Part shown: positions 1 to 7,849 of the stretch, piece by piece
Numbering within the stretch: position 1 is the stretch's first letter
How the letters are laid out: every line of letters begins with the position of its first letter
NCBI GenBank assembly: GCA_949289715.1
Contig: CASEPJ010000130.1
Location: 1-9,502, forward strand
Length of the DNA: 9,502 nt
From: an uncultured Clostridia bacterium
GTDB lineage: Bacteria; Bacillota; Clostridia; Christensenellales; CASEPJ01
Direction: 5' to 3'
Position numbers and translations under genes: made by a program
The notes under the pieces: generated by a model
The model's database searches: none
Told to the model about the DNA's origin: nothing
What the model saw: the letters and a program-made list of their open reading frames with translations, nothing else

Positions 1-557
1 TCTGAGGGAGAAATCAATATAAATTTATTGTTTTTATATCTAATCATTGCATTGATTAATGAATGAACCGTTCTGCCGTATTTTAAATCGCCGCAAAAAC
101 CTAATACCAAATTATCCATACGCCCTATTTCCCTACGTATAGTAAACATATCTGCCAAAGTTTGTGTGGGATGACAATGCCCTCCGTCGCCTGCATTAAT
201 TATCGGCACGGGAGATTTTGTTACCGCAACGTAAGCTGCCCCTTCATAAGGATGTCTCATTGCTATAATATCGGCATAATTACCAATAACCCTAACCGTA
301 TCTCTAACACATTCGCCTTTTGCGGCAGAACTGCTTTTAGGGTCGGCAAAACCGATTATCGATCCCCCCAACTCTAACATTGCGGCTTCGAAACTAATTC
401 TCGTTCTTGTACTCGGTTCAAAAAACAAAGTAGCTAACTTTTTTCCTTTTAAAGCCTCGCTGTATTTTTCTTTGTTGCTTGCTATATCTTCAGCCGTATC
501 CATAAGAAAATCTAATTCTTCGTTTGTAAAATCAACAATATCCAATAAATTTCTCAT
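1..557 (-). CDS. pyrB: Aspartate carbamoyltransferase catalytic chain, partial (C-terminal part outside window)
   Basis: PyrB condenses carbamoyl phosphate with L-aspartate to give N-carbamoyl-L-aspartate, the committed step of pyrimidine synthesis, in the cytoplasm. The visible 185 residues are the carbamoyl-phosphate domain and the start of the aspartate domain. The family is usually about 300-310 residues, so roughly 40% lies beyond the left edge. The motif FFEPSTRTR (45-53) supplies the S-T-R-T phosphate loop. S75-S77 and K80 match the 80s loop that reaches into the neighbouring subunit of the trimer. MRHP (100-103), HPTQT (129-133) and GRTVHS (161-166) carry the other substrate-binding residues. 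The ATG at 557-555 follows GAGGT, which overlaps the pyrE TGA stop; the gap to pyrE is 7 bases, so coupling is likely. No regulatory chain (pyrI) is visible. The end is the window limit, not a break in the gene. Ornithine carbamoyltransferase is excluded by the 80s-loop lysine and by context. Confidence 0.97.
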   Translation of the reverse strand, partial: MRNLLDIVDFTNEELDFLMDTAEDIASNKEKYSEALKGKKLATLFFEPSTRTRISFEAAMLELGGSIIGFADPKSSSAAKGECVRDTVRVIGNYADIIAMRHPYEGAAYVAVTKSPVPIINAGDGGHCHPTQTLADMFTIRREIGRMDNLVLGFCGDLKYGRTVHSLINAMIRYKNNKFILISPS

Positions 558-564
558 ATATACC

Positions 565-1197
565 TCAAATTTTTACCCAACTTTCGTCCGAGGGATTATC
601 TCTGAAGGCCAAAAGTCTTATTTTATCGCTCGTTTTTATATAATTATTTTCAGCCGCAACGGAAGTCAATACGTCAAAATCGGTTAAACTGATGTTTTTT
701 ACATTTGCATCCTTTAAACGTTCTAATCCTTTTTTCATTCCGTATGTAAAAATACTGACAATACCGAGTACATCGGCTTTTGCCTCTCTTAAAATATTAA
801 CCACTTCAATAACGCTGCCGCCAGTAGAAATTAAATCTTCTACAACAACGACTTTTTGATTTTCTTCTAGCTTTCCTTCTATCTGACTTTTACGACCGTG
901 ATCTTTTGCTCCGCTTCTAACATACCCCATAGGCAATTTCATAATATGGGCGCAAATCGCCGCATGTGCTATTCCTGCAGTACTTGTTCCCATTAACATT
1001 TCACAATCTGGATAATTTTCTTTAATTAAAGACACTAAACCGTTTTCTATTCTGTCACGAACTTCTGGTGCGGATAGCGTTAAACGGTTATCACAATAAA
1101 CGGGACTTTTTATGCCGCTCGCCCAAATAAAAGGTTCGTTTGGCCTTAAAAATACGGCATTTACCGAAAGTAAATCCAAAGCTATTTGTTTTTTCAT
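565..1197 (-). CDS. pyrE: Orotate phosphoribosyltransferase
   Basis: PyrE transfers phosphoribose from PRPP to orotate, giving orotidine 5'-monophosphate (OMP) and pyrophosphate; it normally works as a dimer in the cytosol. The 210 residues are the usual full length. The N-terminal FLRPNEPFIWASG (16-28) and SPVYCDNR (31-38) form the orotate-site region typical of Bacillota PyrE. The mobile catalytic loop RSGAKDHGRKSQIEG (94-108) carries the lysines and histidine completed by the partner subunit. VVVVEDLISTGGS (117-129) is the PRPP-binding signature with its acidic pair E120-D121. The ATG at 1197 follows AGGAG with an 8-base spacer and lies 17 bases after the pyrF stop. The product is the substrate of PyrF, encoded just upstream. 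I see no damage or unusual residues. The only realistic alternative, another type I phosphoribosyltransferase, is made unlikely by the orotate motif and the operon. Confidence 0.98.
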   Translation of the reverse strand: MKKQIALDLLSVNAVFLRPNEPFIWASGIKSPVYCDNRLTLSAPEVRDRIENGLVSLIKENYPDCEMLMGTSTAGIAHAAICAHIMKLPMGYVRSGAKDHGRKSQIEGKLEENQKVVVVEDLISTGGSVIEVVNILREAKADVLGIVSIFTYGMKKGLERLKDANVKNISLTDFDVLTSVAAENNYIKTSDKIRLLAFRDNPSDESWVKI

Positions 1198-1214
1198 TTT
1201 TAATTCTCCTAAAA

Positions 1215-1916
1215 TTAATTCTTCAAAAAATCATTAATACATCTTTCATATGCTTCAACAGGATTTTTCGCAGCTGTAATAGGCCTTCCCACAACAATAT
1301 AATCGGAGCCCATTTCTTTAGCTTTTTCAGGTGTGGTTATTCTTACCTGATCGCCTGCATCACTGTCGGCAAAACGTACCCCGGGAGTTACGGTAATAAA
1401 ATTTTTACCGCAGGTTTGATGAACTTTATTAGCCTCCAAAGGGGAACACACAACCCCGTCTAAACCGGCTTTTTTAGCATTTAGTGCATAATGTTCCACT
1501 GTTTTTTCCAATGTAGTATTAATCAATAAATCTCTTTGAATAACCTCTTGGGAAATACTCGTCAGTTGGGTTACGGCTATCAATAACGGACGAGAAGCAC
1601 CTTTTGACGTCAGTCCTTTTATGGCAGCTTCCATCATAGGGATTGCTCCCGAAGCATGCAAATTAAGCATATCCGCCCCTAAGTCGGCTAAAACGGACAT
1701 CGCTTTCATTACAGTATTTGGTATGTCATGCAATTTTAAATCCAAAAATATTTTATGTCCTCTCGATTTTATTTCTCTTACAATAGAAGGTCCTTCGGCA
1801 TAAAACAATTCCATGCCTATTTTTACAAACGGTTTCTTATCCTTAAACATATCGAGAAAAGTCAAAGTTTTTTCTTTACAGGGAAAATCCAACGCTATAA
1901 TAACATCTTTTGCCAT
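1215..1916 (-). CDS. pyrF: Orotidine 5'-phosphate decarboxylase
   Basis: PyrF decarboxylates OMP to UMP, the last step of the pathway. The 233-residue protein is a complete TIM barrel of the PyrF subfamily found in B. subtilis and E. coli. D10 (ALDF) and K32 (FVKIG) lie at the substrate phosphoribosyl site. DLKLHDIPNTV (59-69) contains the catalytic D-x-K-x-x-D array (D59, K61, D64). TPGVR (177-181) and VVGRPIT (208-214, with R211) bind the phosphate. The start overlaps the pyrD stop by one base (TAATG), and GGAGGT sits 8 bases before the ATG, so translation is probably coupled to pyrD. Length and motifs are canonical and I see nothing odd. The related archaeal-type HUMPS family is unlikely given the length and the Bacillus-like motif spacing. 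Confidence 0.98.
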   Translation of the reverse strand: MAKDVIIALDFPCKEKTLTFLDMFKDKKPFVKIGMELFYAEGPSIVREIKSRGHKIFLDLKLHDIPNTVMKAMSVLADLGADMLNLHASGAIPMMEAAIKGLTSKGASRPLLIAVTQLTSISQEVIQRDLLINTTLEKTVEHYALNAKKAGLDGVVCSPLEANKVHQTCGKNFITVTPGVRFADSDAGDQVRITTPEKAKEMGSDYIVVGRPITAAKNPVEAYERCINDFLKN

Positions 1917-2827
1917 TAATGCGCACCTCCTATTATGTCTTTTAAATTTTTAATGTTGTATTTTTCCATTACTGCAGGTAAATTTTCTATTATTTCTTTA
2001 CATGCATACGGATTAATTAAATTATATGCTCCTACTTGAACGGCTGTAGCGCCCGCTAGCATCATTTCTATAACATCTTCGGCGGAAGATATACCTCCCA
2101 TACCTATAATAGGAATTTTAACCGTTTCGAAAACATCAAAAACCATTTTCAAAGCAACGGGAAAAACGGCGGGGCCGGAAAATCCTCCTGCTTTATTTGC
2201 AATTACGGCTTTTTTCTTATTTAAGTCAATTCTCATCCCCATTAAAGTATTTATTAAAGACAAACCGTCTGCTCCTCCGTCTTCACATGCCGAAGCTATT
2301 TTTTTTATGTCTGTTACATTCGGAGATAATTTTATATAAACGGGTTTTTTTACCGCTTTTTTTACTGCGTTTGTAACGGCATAGGCGTTTTCCGGAGAAG
2401 TACCGAAAGCCATTCCTCCTTTATGTACGTTGGGACAACTTATATTAATTTCCAAAATCGAAACATTTTCGGCATTATCGAATTTTTCTGCGCAATAAAC
2501 GTATTCATCCAACGAAAATCCCGAAATATTGGCTATAACGGTCTTTTTGTAAACTTTTGCAAGTTTGGGCAATTCTTCGCTTATAACCTTTTCCACCCCG
2601 GGATTTTGCAAGCCGACGCTATTAATAATACCGCTATAACATTCTGCAATTCTCGGTGTAGGATTGCCGAATCTGGGAGATTTTGTGGTTCCTTTCAAAG
2701 ATATCGAGCCTAATATATTTATATCATAAAATTCTGAAAATTCATATCCGAAACCGAAAGTTCCGCTTGCCGGAATTATGGGATTAGACAGCTTAACCCC
2801 CGACAAACTAGTTTCAAGTTCTACCAT
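1916..2827 (-). CDS. pyrD: Dihydroorotate dehydrogenase class 1B, catalytic FMN subunit
   Basis: PyrD oxidises dihydroorotate to orotate on FMN and passes the electrons to PyrK and then NAD+. The product is 303 residues, normal for class 1B. K45 (SLKGTT) and NPTPR (55-59) line the FMN/substrate site. NISCPNV (128-134) carries the catalytic base Cys131; a cysteine here marks class 1, whereas class 2 membrane enzymes have serine. K166 (YIKLSPN), NKAGG (211-215), GMGG (242-245) and VGAYN (265-269) complete the FMN barrel. I chose the ATG at 2827 over one 13 codons upstream because GAGGAGGT lies just before it, the upstream codons would lie over the pyrK 3' end, and MVELETSLSGV matches the family's N-terminus. 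It overlaps pyrK by 7 bases (ATGGTAG), fitting the 1:1 subunit requirement. No membrane segment is present. Confidence 0.97.
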   Translation of the reverse strand: MVELETSLSGVKLSNPIIPASGTFGFGYEFSEFYDINILGSISLKGTTKSPRFGNPTPRIAECYSGIINSVGLQNPGVEKVISEELPKLAKVYKKTVIANISGFSLDEYVYCAEKFDNAENVSILEINISCPNVHKGGMAFGTSPENAYAVTNAVKKAVKKPVYIKLSPNVTDIKKIASACEDGGADGLSLINTLMGMRIDLNKKKAVIANKAGGFSGPAVFPVALKMVFDVFETVKIPIIGMGGISSAEDVIEMMLAGATAVQVGAYNLINPYACKEIIENLPAVMEKYNIKNLKDIIGGAH

Positions 2828-3555
2828 ATAACCTCCTCTTTTTTTAAAACCGGACCATCCTTGCATATTCTTTTATTGCCGTATTTTGTTTTACAAGTAC
2901 ACCCCATACATGCACCGAATCCGCAGCCCATCCTCTCTTCGAAAGAAAGTTCACCTAAAGTTTTAGCATTATCGTAAACCGCTTTTAACATAGGCTGAGG
3001 TCCGCACGCATAAAAATAAGTATAATTAAATCTATCCATTACCGAAGTAACATAACCTTTATTTTCATATGAGCCGTCTACAGTGGTAACGGCTGTATTG
3101 TAACAAATTTTTTTGAATTTATCTTCATAAAATATTTCATTTTTTGAATTGAATCCCAATACTGCAATAACTTTTTTACCCTCTTGCGATAATTTTTTTG
3201 CCAAATAATATAAGGGAGGTACACCTACTCCGCCGCCGATAATTAAAGGATAATCCCCCGAAAGTTCAATATCGAAACCGTTTCCCAAACCGGTTAAAAC
3301 ATCTAAAATACTTCCTTCTTTTATGGTAGATAGTTTTTCAGTACCCTTCCCCACAACTTTATAAATTATGGTAATTATGTCTTCGTTTAAATCGCATACC
3401 GAAATAGGACGCCTTAAATAAAACCCGTTTATTGCAATGTTAATAAACTGCCCCGGTTTTGTAATATATTCTGTATCGCCTTTTAAGCGCATTTCAAAAA
3501 TATTTTCCGTTAATTTTATATTTGACAGTACCAAATAGTTATTTTTTTTATACAT
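2821..3555 (-). CDS. pyrK: Dihydroorotate dehydrogenase electron transfer subunit (FAD, 2Fe-2S)
   Basis: PyrK partners PyrD in the class 1B enzyme, moving electrons from FMN through a [2Fe-2S] cluster and FAD to NAD+. The 244 residues show the ferredoxin-reductase-like layout. An N-terminal FAD barrel has PGQF (34-37) and RRPIS (48-52). A nucleotide-binding domain has GGGVGVPPLYYLA (107-119) and ACGPQPML (183-190). The C-terminal cluster site MGCGFGACMGCTC has C211, C216, C219 and a fourth ligand C231 (RICKDGPV). An additional C221 lies within the motif. Length is close to the B. subtilis and Lactococcus proteins. The ATG at 3555 is the first in frame after an in-frame TGA and follows AGGTG closely. 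It begins 27 bases after the carB stop, within the second copy of a 20-base tandem duplication, and ends overlapping pyrD. Adjacency to a class 1 PyrD makes the assignment firm. Confidence 0.97.
   Translation of the reverse strand: MYKKNNYLVLSNIKLTENIFEMRLKGDTEYITKPGQFINIAINGFYLRRPISVCDLNEDIITIIYKVVGKGTEKLSTIKEGSILDVLTGLGNGFDIELSGDYPLIIGGGVGVPPLYYLAKKLSQEGKKVIAVLGFNSKNEIFYEDKFKKICYNTAVTTVDGSYENKGYVTSVMDRFNYTYFYACGPQPMLKAVYDNAKTLGELSFEERMGCGFGACMGCTCKTKYGNKRICKDGPVLKKEEVIW
2831..2838 (-). promoter_or_regulatory. Shine-Dalgarno of pyrD, decides its start
   Basis: GAGGAGGT lies just upstream of the ATG at 2827-2825, inside the last codons of pyrK. It is the strongest binding site nearby and selects this ATG rather than the in-frame ATG at 2866, which has no comparable site. 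Because it is within pyrK, ribosomes finishing pyrK are already positioned to start pyrD. Confidence 0.85.
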
Positions 3556-3591
3556 TTTTCACCTACGCATCCTAAATTTCATCTACGCATC
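3552..3591 (-). repeat. 20-base imperfect tandem duplication spanning the carB end and the pyrK start
   Basis: Read on the minus strand, 3591-3572 and 3571-3552 are two adjacent 20-base units. The first 15 bases agree at 14 positions (GATGCGTAG then A or G, then TGAAA); the last five have mostly diverged. Unit 1 holds the final codons and TAG stop of carB. Unit 2 repeats them as non-coding spacer and ends in the pyrK ATG. The single A-to-G difference turns AGATG into AGGTG, which is the only Shine-Dalgarno-like element for pyrK. The repeat is seen directly; that duplication created the binding site is inference. Confidence 0.85.
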
Positions 3592-6500
3592 TATAGTCGA
3601 AACGGTTATTGTTATTTCTTCCAAAACATCGAGTAATATTTTTACGGTATCTAAAGCCGTAAACATGGTAACGTTATTTTCAACCGCACACCTTCTGATT
3701 TTATATCCGTCCGACTGTTGACTCATCGAGGAGACCTCTCTCGTATTTATTACATAGTTTACATAACCTTTTCTTATGGAATCTAAAATTTCATCGTTTC
3801 CTTCGCTGATCTTTTTCTTGATTCGGGTTTTTATTCCGTTTTTCTTTAAAAATTTTGCCGTTCCCTCGGTAGCCTCTATATTAAATCCCAAATTGTAAAA
3901 TCTTCTGATTAACGGCAACGCTTCCGCTTTATCTGCATCCGAAACGGTTACAAAAATGGTACCGTAATTTACTACATGCATACCGGAAGCCTGAAAAGCT
4001 TTATATAACGCTCTGGTCAATTTTTTATCATATCCTATTGCTTCGCCGGTGGATTTCATTTCGGGAGAAAGATATGCATCCAAACCGTGTATTTTAGAAA
4101 AAGAGAATGCCGGAACCTTAACATACCATTTGTCTTTTTCTTTGGGATAAAGCATATTAAATCCCTGTTCTTTTAACGATTTACCGAGAATTACAAGCGT
4201 GCCTATATCGGCAAGCGAATATCCTGTAGCCTTCGAAAGGAAAGGTACAGTTCTCGAGGACCTCGGATTAACTTCGATTACATACACGTTATCGTTTTTA
4301 TCCACTATAAATTGTATATTGTATAGTCCTATTATCCCTATACCCAAACCGAGTTTTTTTGTATATTCCAAGATAGTTTCTTTCACTTTGTCGTTAACGC
4401 TAAAAGTCGGATATACGCTTATACTGTCCCCCGAATGAATACCTGTTTTTTCTACCAGTTCCATAATTCCGGGAACAAAAACATCTTTACCGTCGCATAC
4501 GGCATCGACTTCCAATTCTTTTCCAACAATATATTTATCTACAAGAACAGGTTGTTTTTCGTCTATTTTAACGGCATTCTCGAGATAATAAACCAAAGAT
4601 TCTTTATTTGCGACAATTTGCATTGCTCTACCGCCTAAAACATAGCTGGGGCGAACCAATACGGGATAGCCTATTTTTTCGGCAGCTATAATACCGTCTT
4701 CGATATTAGTTACAGCATAACCTTCCGGTTCGGGAATATTCAGCTGTTGCATAATTTTTTCGAAACTGTCCCTGTTTTCCGCTTTGTCTATGGCATCAAT
4801 ATTCGTTCCTATTATTTTAACACCGTTTTTATGCAGGCTCTCTGCAAGATTGATTGCTGTCTGTCCCCCCAAAGACACTACGACGCCTAAAGGATTTTCC
4901 AAATCGATTATGTTCATAACGTCTTCTGTGGTAAGGGGCTCAAAATAAAGTTTGTCGCTTGTTGTGTAATCGGTTGAAACCGTTTCGGGGTTATTGTTTA
5001 TAATTATTGCTTCAAAACCGTTTTCTTTTATGGTTTTTACTGCATGTACCGTAGAATAATCGAATTCTACTCCCTGTCCAATTCTTATGGGACCGGAACC
5101 TAAAACAATCACTTTTTTATTATTACTAATAACAGACTCATTTTCCTCTTCGTAAGTGGAATAGAAATAAGGAACGTAACTTTCAAATTCGCTTGCGCAG
5201 GTATCAATCATTTTATATACAGGTCTGATATTATTTATCTTTCTCAATTTGTATATTTCCGACTCATCGCATTTCCATAATTTTGCCAAAAATTTGTCGC
5301 TGAATCCGAACTTCTTAGCTTCTTTAAGATAATTTAAATTAAAGGAATTTTTTTCAATTTCTCCCTCCATATCGACAATGTTTTTAATTTTTTCCAAAAA
5401 TAACATATCTATTTTCGTAGCGTCGAAAATTAATCCCAAATCGCATTTGCGTCTTATAAGTTCTGCTATTGCAAAAATTCTGTCGTCTCTGCCTTCGCTT
5501 ATATACGTCATTAAGTCTTTTTGCGAATAAGTTTCGAATTTGGGCATATAAATATGACAAACTCCGATTTCCAAAGATCTCACCGCTTTTAAAAGGCTTT
5601 CCTCTATAGTCCTGCCGACGCTCATTACCTCTCCGGTAGCTTTCATTTGTGTATTTAATTTATTAGATGCGGAAGTAAATTTATCAAACGGGAAACGTGC
5701 AATTTTCGTAACAACGTAATCCAATGTAGGTTCGAAACTTGCAGGAGTATTGGCTATTCTTATTTCGTCCAAAGTCATACCAACGGCAATTTTTGCAGAA
5801 ACTCTGGCAATGGGGTATCCGCTGGCTTTAGAGGCAAGCGCCGATGACCTTGAAACCCTGGGATTAACCTCAATGACAATATAATCGAACGATTGCGGAT
5901 CTAATGCAAACTGAACATTACAGCCGCCTTCTATTTTTAATGCTCTTATAATTTTTAAAGCCGAATCTCTCAGCATATGATATTCTTTGTTTGTCAATGT
6001 CTGGCTTGGAGCAACTACAATGGAATCTCCCGTATGTATGCCTACGGGATCTATATTTTCCATATTACAAATGGCTATTGCCGTGTCATTGGCATCTCTT
6101 ATGACTTCGTATTCTACCTCTTTAAAACCCTTTATGCTTTTTTCTACAAGTACCTGTTTAACGGGAGAAAGCATAAGTGCGTTTTTCATTATTTCTCTTA
6201 ATTCTTGTTCATCGTCGGCAAAACCGCCGCCTGTTCCGCCTAAAGTGAACGCCGGCCTCAATACTACAGGATAGCCTATTTTTTTTGCGGCATCTATACC
6301 TTCTTCTATCGAATGTGCAATCAAGGAGGGCAATACCGGTTCGTTAAGCTTTTCACAAAGCTCCTTAAAAAGCTCTCTGTCTTCCGCCTGTTCTATACTT
6401 GAAGGCGAAGTACCCAACATTTCAACCTGACATTCCTCCAAAACTCCTTTTTTGGATAGCTGCATAGCAAGGTTCAAACCTGTTTGTCCGCCTATACCAG

Positions 6501-6762
6501 GAACTATGGCATCCGGCCTTTCATAACGTAAAATTTTACCCAAATACTCTAAAGTTAAAGGTTCCATATAAACTTTATCGGCTACGGAGGTATCTGTCAT
6601 TATCGTAGCGGGATTGGAATTTACCAAAACCACTTCATAACCTTCTTCTTTTAATGCAAGACAAGCCTGCGTTCCGGCATAATCAAATTCTGCCGCTTGA
6701 CCTATAACTATGGGGCCTGAACCGATGACGAGTATTTTTTTCAAATCTGTTCTTTTAGGCAT
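3583..6762 (-). CDS. carB: Carbamoyl-phosphate synthase large subunit
   Basis: CarB uses ammonia from the small subunit, bicarbonate and two ATP to make carbamoyl phosphate, which PyrB uses here; arginine synthesis may share it. The 1059 residues show the full duplicated architecture (E. coli has about 1073). The first half (about 1-400) has GSGPIVIGQAAEFDYAGTQ (14-32), an ATP-grasp glycine loop LGGTGGGF (174-181) and EVNPRVSRSSALASK (298-312). An oligomerisation region covers about 400-550. The second half repeats these as GSGPIRIGQGVEFDYSTVH (555-573), LVRPSYVLGGRAM (702-714) and EVNPRSSRTVPFLSK (830-844). The last ~130 residues form the allosteric MGS-like domain; K945, T965, T968, K984 and N1006 align by eye with UMP-site residues of E. 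coli CarB, so feedback by UMP is plausible. Start: ATG at 6762 with GGAGG 9 bases upstream, overlapping carA by 8 bases (ATGCCTAA). In B. subtilis it is named pyrAB; arginine-specific CarB is unlikely given the operon. Confidence 0.98.
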   Translation of the reverse strand: MPKRTDLKKILVIGSGPIVIGQAAEFDYAGTQACLALKEEGYEVVLVNSNPATIMTDTSVADKVYMEPLTLEYLGKILRYERPDAIVPGIGGQTGLNLAMQLSKKGVLEECQVEMLGTSPSSIEQAEDRELFKELCEKLNEPVLPSLIAHSIEEGIDAAKKIGYPVVLRPAFTLGGTGGGFADDEQELREIMKNALMLSPVKQVLVEKSIKGFKEVEYEVIRDANDTAIAICNMENIDPVGIHTGDSIVVAPSQTLTNKEYHMLRDSALKIIRALKIEGGCNVQFALDPQSFDYIVIEVNPRVSRSSALASKASGYPIARVSAKIAVGMTLDEIRIANTPASFEPTLDYVVTKIARFPFDKFTSASNKLNTQMKATGEVMSVGRTIEESLLKAVRSLEIGVCHIYMPKFETYSQKDLMTYISEGRDDRIFAIAELIRRKCDLGLIFDATKIDMLFLEKIKNIVDMEGEIEKNSFNLNYLKEAKKFGFSDKFLAKLWKCDESEIYKLRKINNIRPVYKMIDTCASEFESYVPYFYSTYEEENESVISNNKKVIVLGSGPIRIGQGVEFDYSTVHAVKTIKENGFEAIIINNNPETVSTDYTTSDKLYFEPLTTEDVMNIIDLENPLGVVVSLGGQTAINLAESLHKNGVKIIGTNIDAIDKAENRDSFEKIMQQLNIPEPEGYAVTNIEDGIIAAEKIGYPVLVRPSYVLGGRAMQIVANKESLVYYLENAVKIDEKQPVLVDKYIVGKELEVDAVCDGKDVFVPGIMELVEKTGIHSGDSISVYPTFSVNDKVKETILEYTKKLGLGIGIIGLYNIQFIVDKNDNVYVIEVNPRSSRTVPFLSKATGYSLADIGTLVILGKSLKEQGFNMLYPKEKDKWYVKVPAFSFSKIHGLDAYLSPEMKSTGEAIGYDKKLTRALYKAFQASGMHVVNYGTIFVTVSDADKAEALPLIRRFYNLGFNIEATEGTAKFLKKNGIKTRIKKKISEGNDEILDSIRKGYVNYVINTREVSSMSQQSDGYKIRRCAVENNVTMFTALDTVKILLDVLEEITITVSTIDA

Positions 6763-7849
6763 GTTTGCTTTCCTCCATCATTTTAATAAATTTGTCGAAA
6801 AGATACGCACTGTCTTGCGGACCGGGAGCACTTTCCGGATGATATTGAACACTGAAAATTTTATCTTTCAAATATTCAACTCCCTCAATGGTATTATCAA
6901 GTATATTTATATGAGTGATTTTCAATTTCGTTTTTTCTATGCTTTTGGGATCCACCGCATAGCTGTGATTTTGACTGGTTATTTCGATTTTGTTGTTTAT
7001 TAAATTTTTAACGGGATGATTTCCCCCTCTGTGTCCGAATTTTAATTTATAAGTCTTTGCTCCGTATGCCAAACTTATAAGCTGGTGTCCCAAACAAATT
7101 CCGAATATGGGATATTTACCTTTTATTTTTTTAATCAGCTCTATAGTTTCTATTACATCTTCCGGATTTCCCGGGCCGTTGGAAAAAAACACTCCGTCGG
7201 GTTTTAAAGAGGCAATTTCGTCGGGAGTTATATTAAAAGGAACTACCGTTACGTTGCACCCTCTTTTATTAAGACTGCGAATGATATTGTATTTAATGCC
7301 GCAGTCTACGGCAACCACATTATATTTTGCATGAAACGTTCTGCTGTACCATTTCTTTTTTGAACTTACTTTTTTTACGGCATCGGTGGGCATAATGTAA
7401 TTTTTTAATTTATTCAATGCTTCCTCATCTGAAACGCCGATGTCGGTGATTATAACTTTTCTGCTACCGAAATTTCTTATGCTTCTGGTTAATTTTCGAG
7501 TATCTACTCCGTAAATTCCAGGAATATCGTATTCTTCCAAAATTTCCGCCAAAGTTTTCGTAGCTCTGAAATTACTGGGAAAATCATTATAATCTTTAAC
7601 AACAATTGCCCCAATAGTAGGAGTTTTTGTTTCGTAATCTTCGTCGGTGATACCGTAATTTCCTATTATAGGATAAGTCATTACTACCGCCTGATATGTA
7701 TATGACGGGTCGGAAATAATTTCCTGATAACCTACCATAGAGGTGTTAAAAACTATTTCGCATATTTTTTCCGATTTTGAACCGAAAGAATAACCCAAAT
7801 AAACCGAACCGTCTTCCAAAACTATTTTTCTATCGAATTGTTTATCCAT
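6755..7849 (-). CDS. carA: Carbamoyl-phosphate synthase small subunit (glutamine amidotransferase)
   Basis: CarA hydrolyses glutamine and channels ammonia to CarB. The 364 residues match the usual 360-380. The N-terminal CarA-specific domain has LEDGSVYLGYSFG (11-23), FNTSMVGYQEIISDPSY (34-50) and YGVDTRKLTRSIR (113-125). The class I amidotransferase domain begins at about 176 with VVAVDCGIKYNIIRSL and contains FSNGPGNPED (222-231). The nucleophile is Cys252 in GICLGHQL, and FGHRGGNHPV (271-280) and NHSYAV (294-299) are typical CarA motifs. H337 and E339 in QYHPES complete the triad, so the glutaminase looks active. The ATG at 7849 lies inside the pyrC 3' end (28-base overlap) but is preceded by a strong GGGAGG at the ideal distance. 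The 3' end overlaps carB by 8 bases, as expected for a 1:1 complex. In Bacillus it would be named pyrAA. A paralogous arginine-specific CarA is unlikely here. Confidence 0.98.
   Translation of the reverse strand: MDKQFDRKIVLEDGSVYLGYSFGSKSEKICEIVFNTSMVGYQEIISDPSYTYQAVVMTYPIIGNYGITDEDYETKTPTIGAIVVKDYNDFPSNFRATKTLAEILEEYDIPGIYGVDTRKLTRSIRNFGSRKVIITDIGVSDEEALNKLKNYIMPTDAVKKVSSKKKWYSRTFHAKYNVVAVDCGIKYNIIRSLNKRGCNVTVVPFNITPDEIASLKPDGVFFSNGPGNPEDVIETIELIKKIKGKYPIFGICLGHQLISLAYGAKTYKLKFGHRGGNHPVKNLINNKIEITSQNHSYAVDPKSIEKTKLKITHINILDNTIEGVEYLKDKIFSVQYHPESAPGPQDSAYLFDKFIKMMEESKHA

Noticed and set aside
1..557. Truncated pyrB pseudogene
   Set aside because: The frame is open and fully conserved to the window edge; the truncation is caused by the window boundary.
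2825..2866. Longer pyrD start at the ATG at 2866
   Set aside because: The added 13 residues would come from pyrK-coding DNA and have no family similarity, while GAGGAGGT directly precedes the ATG at 2827.
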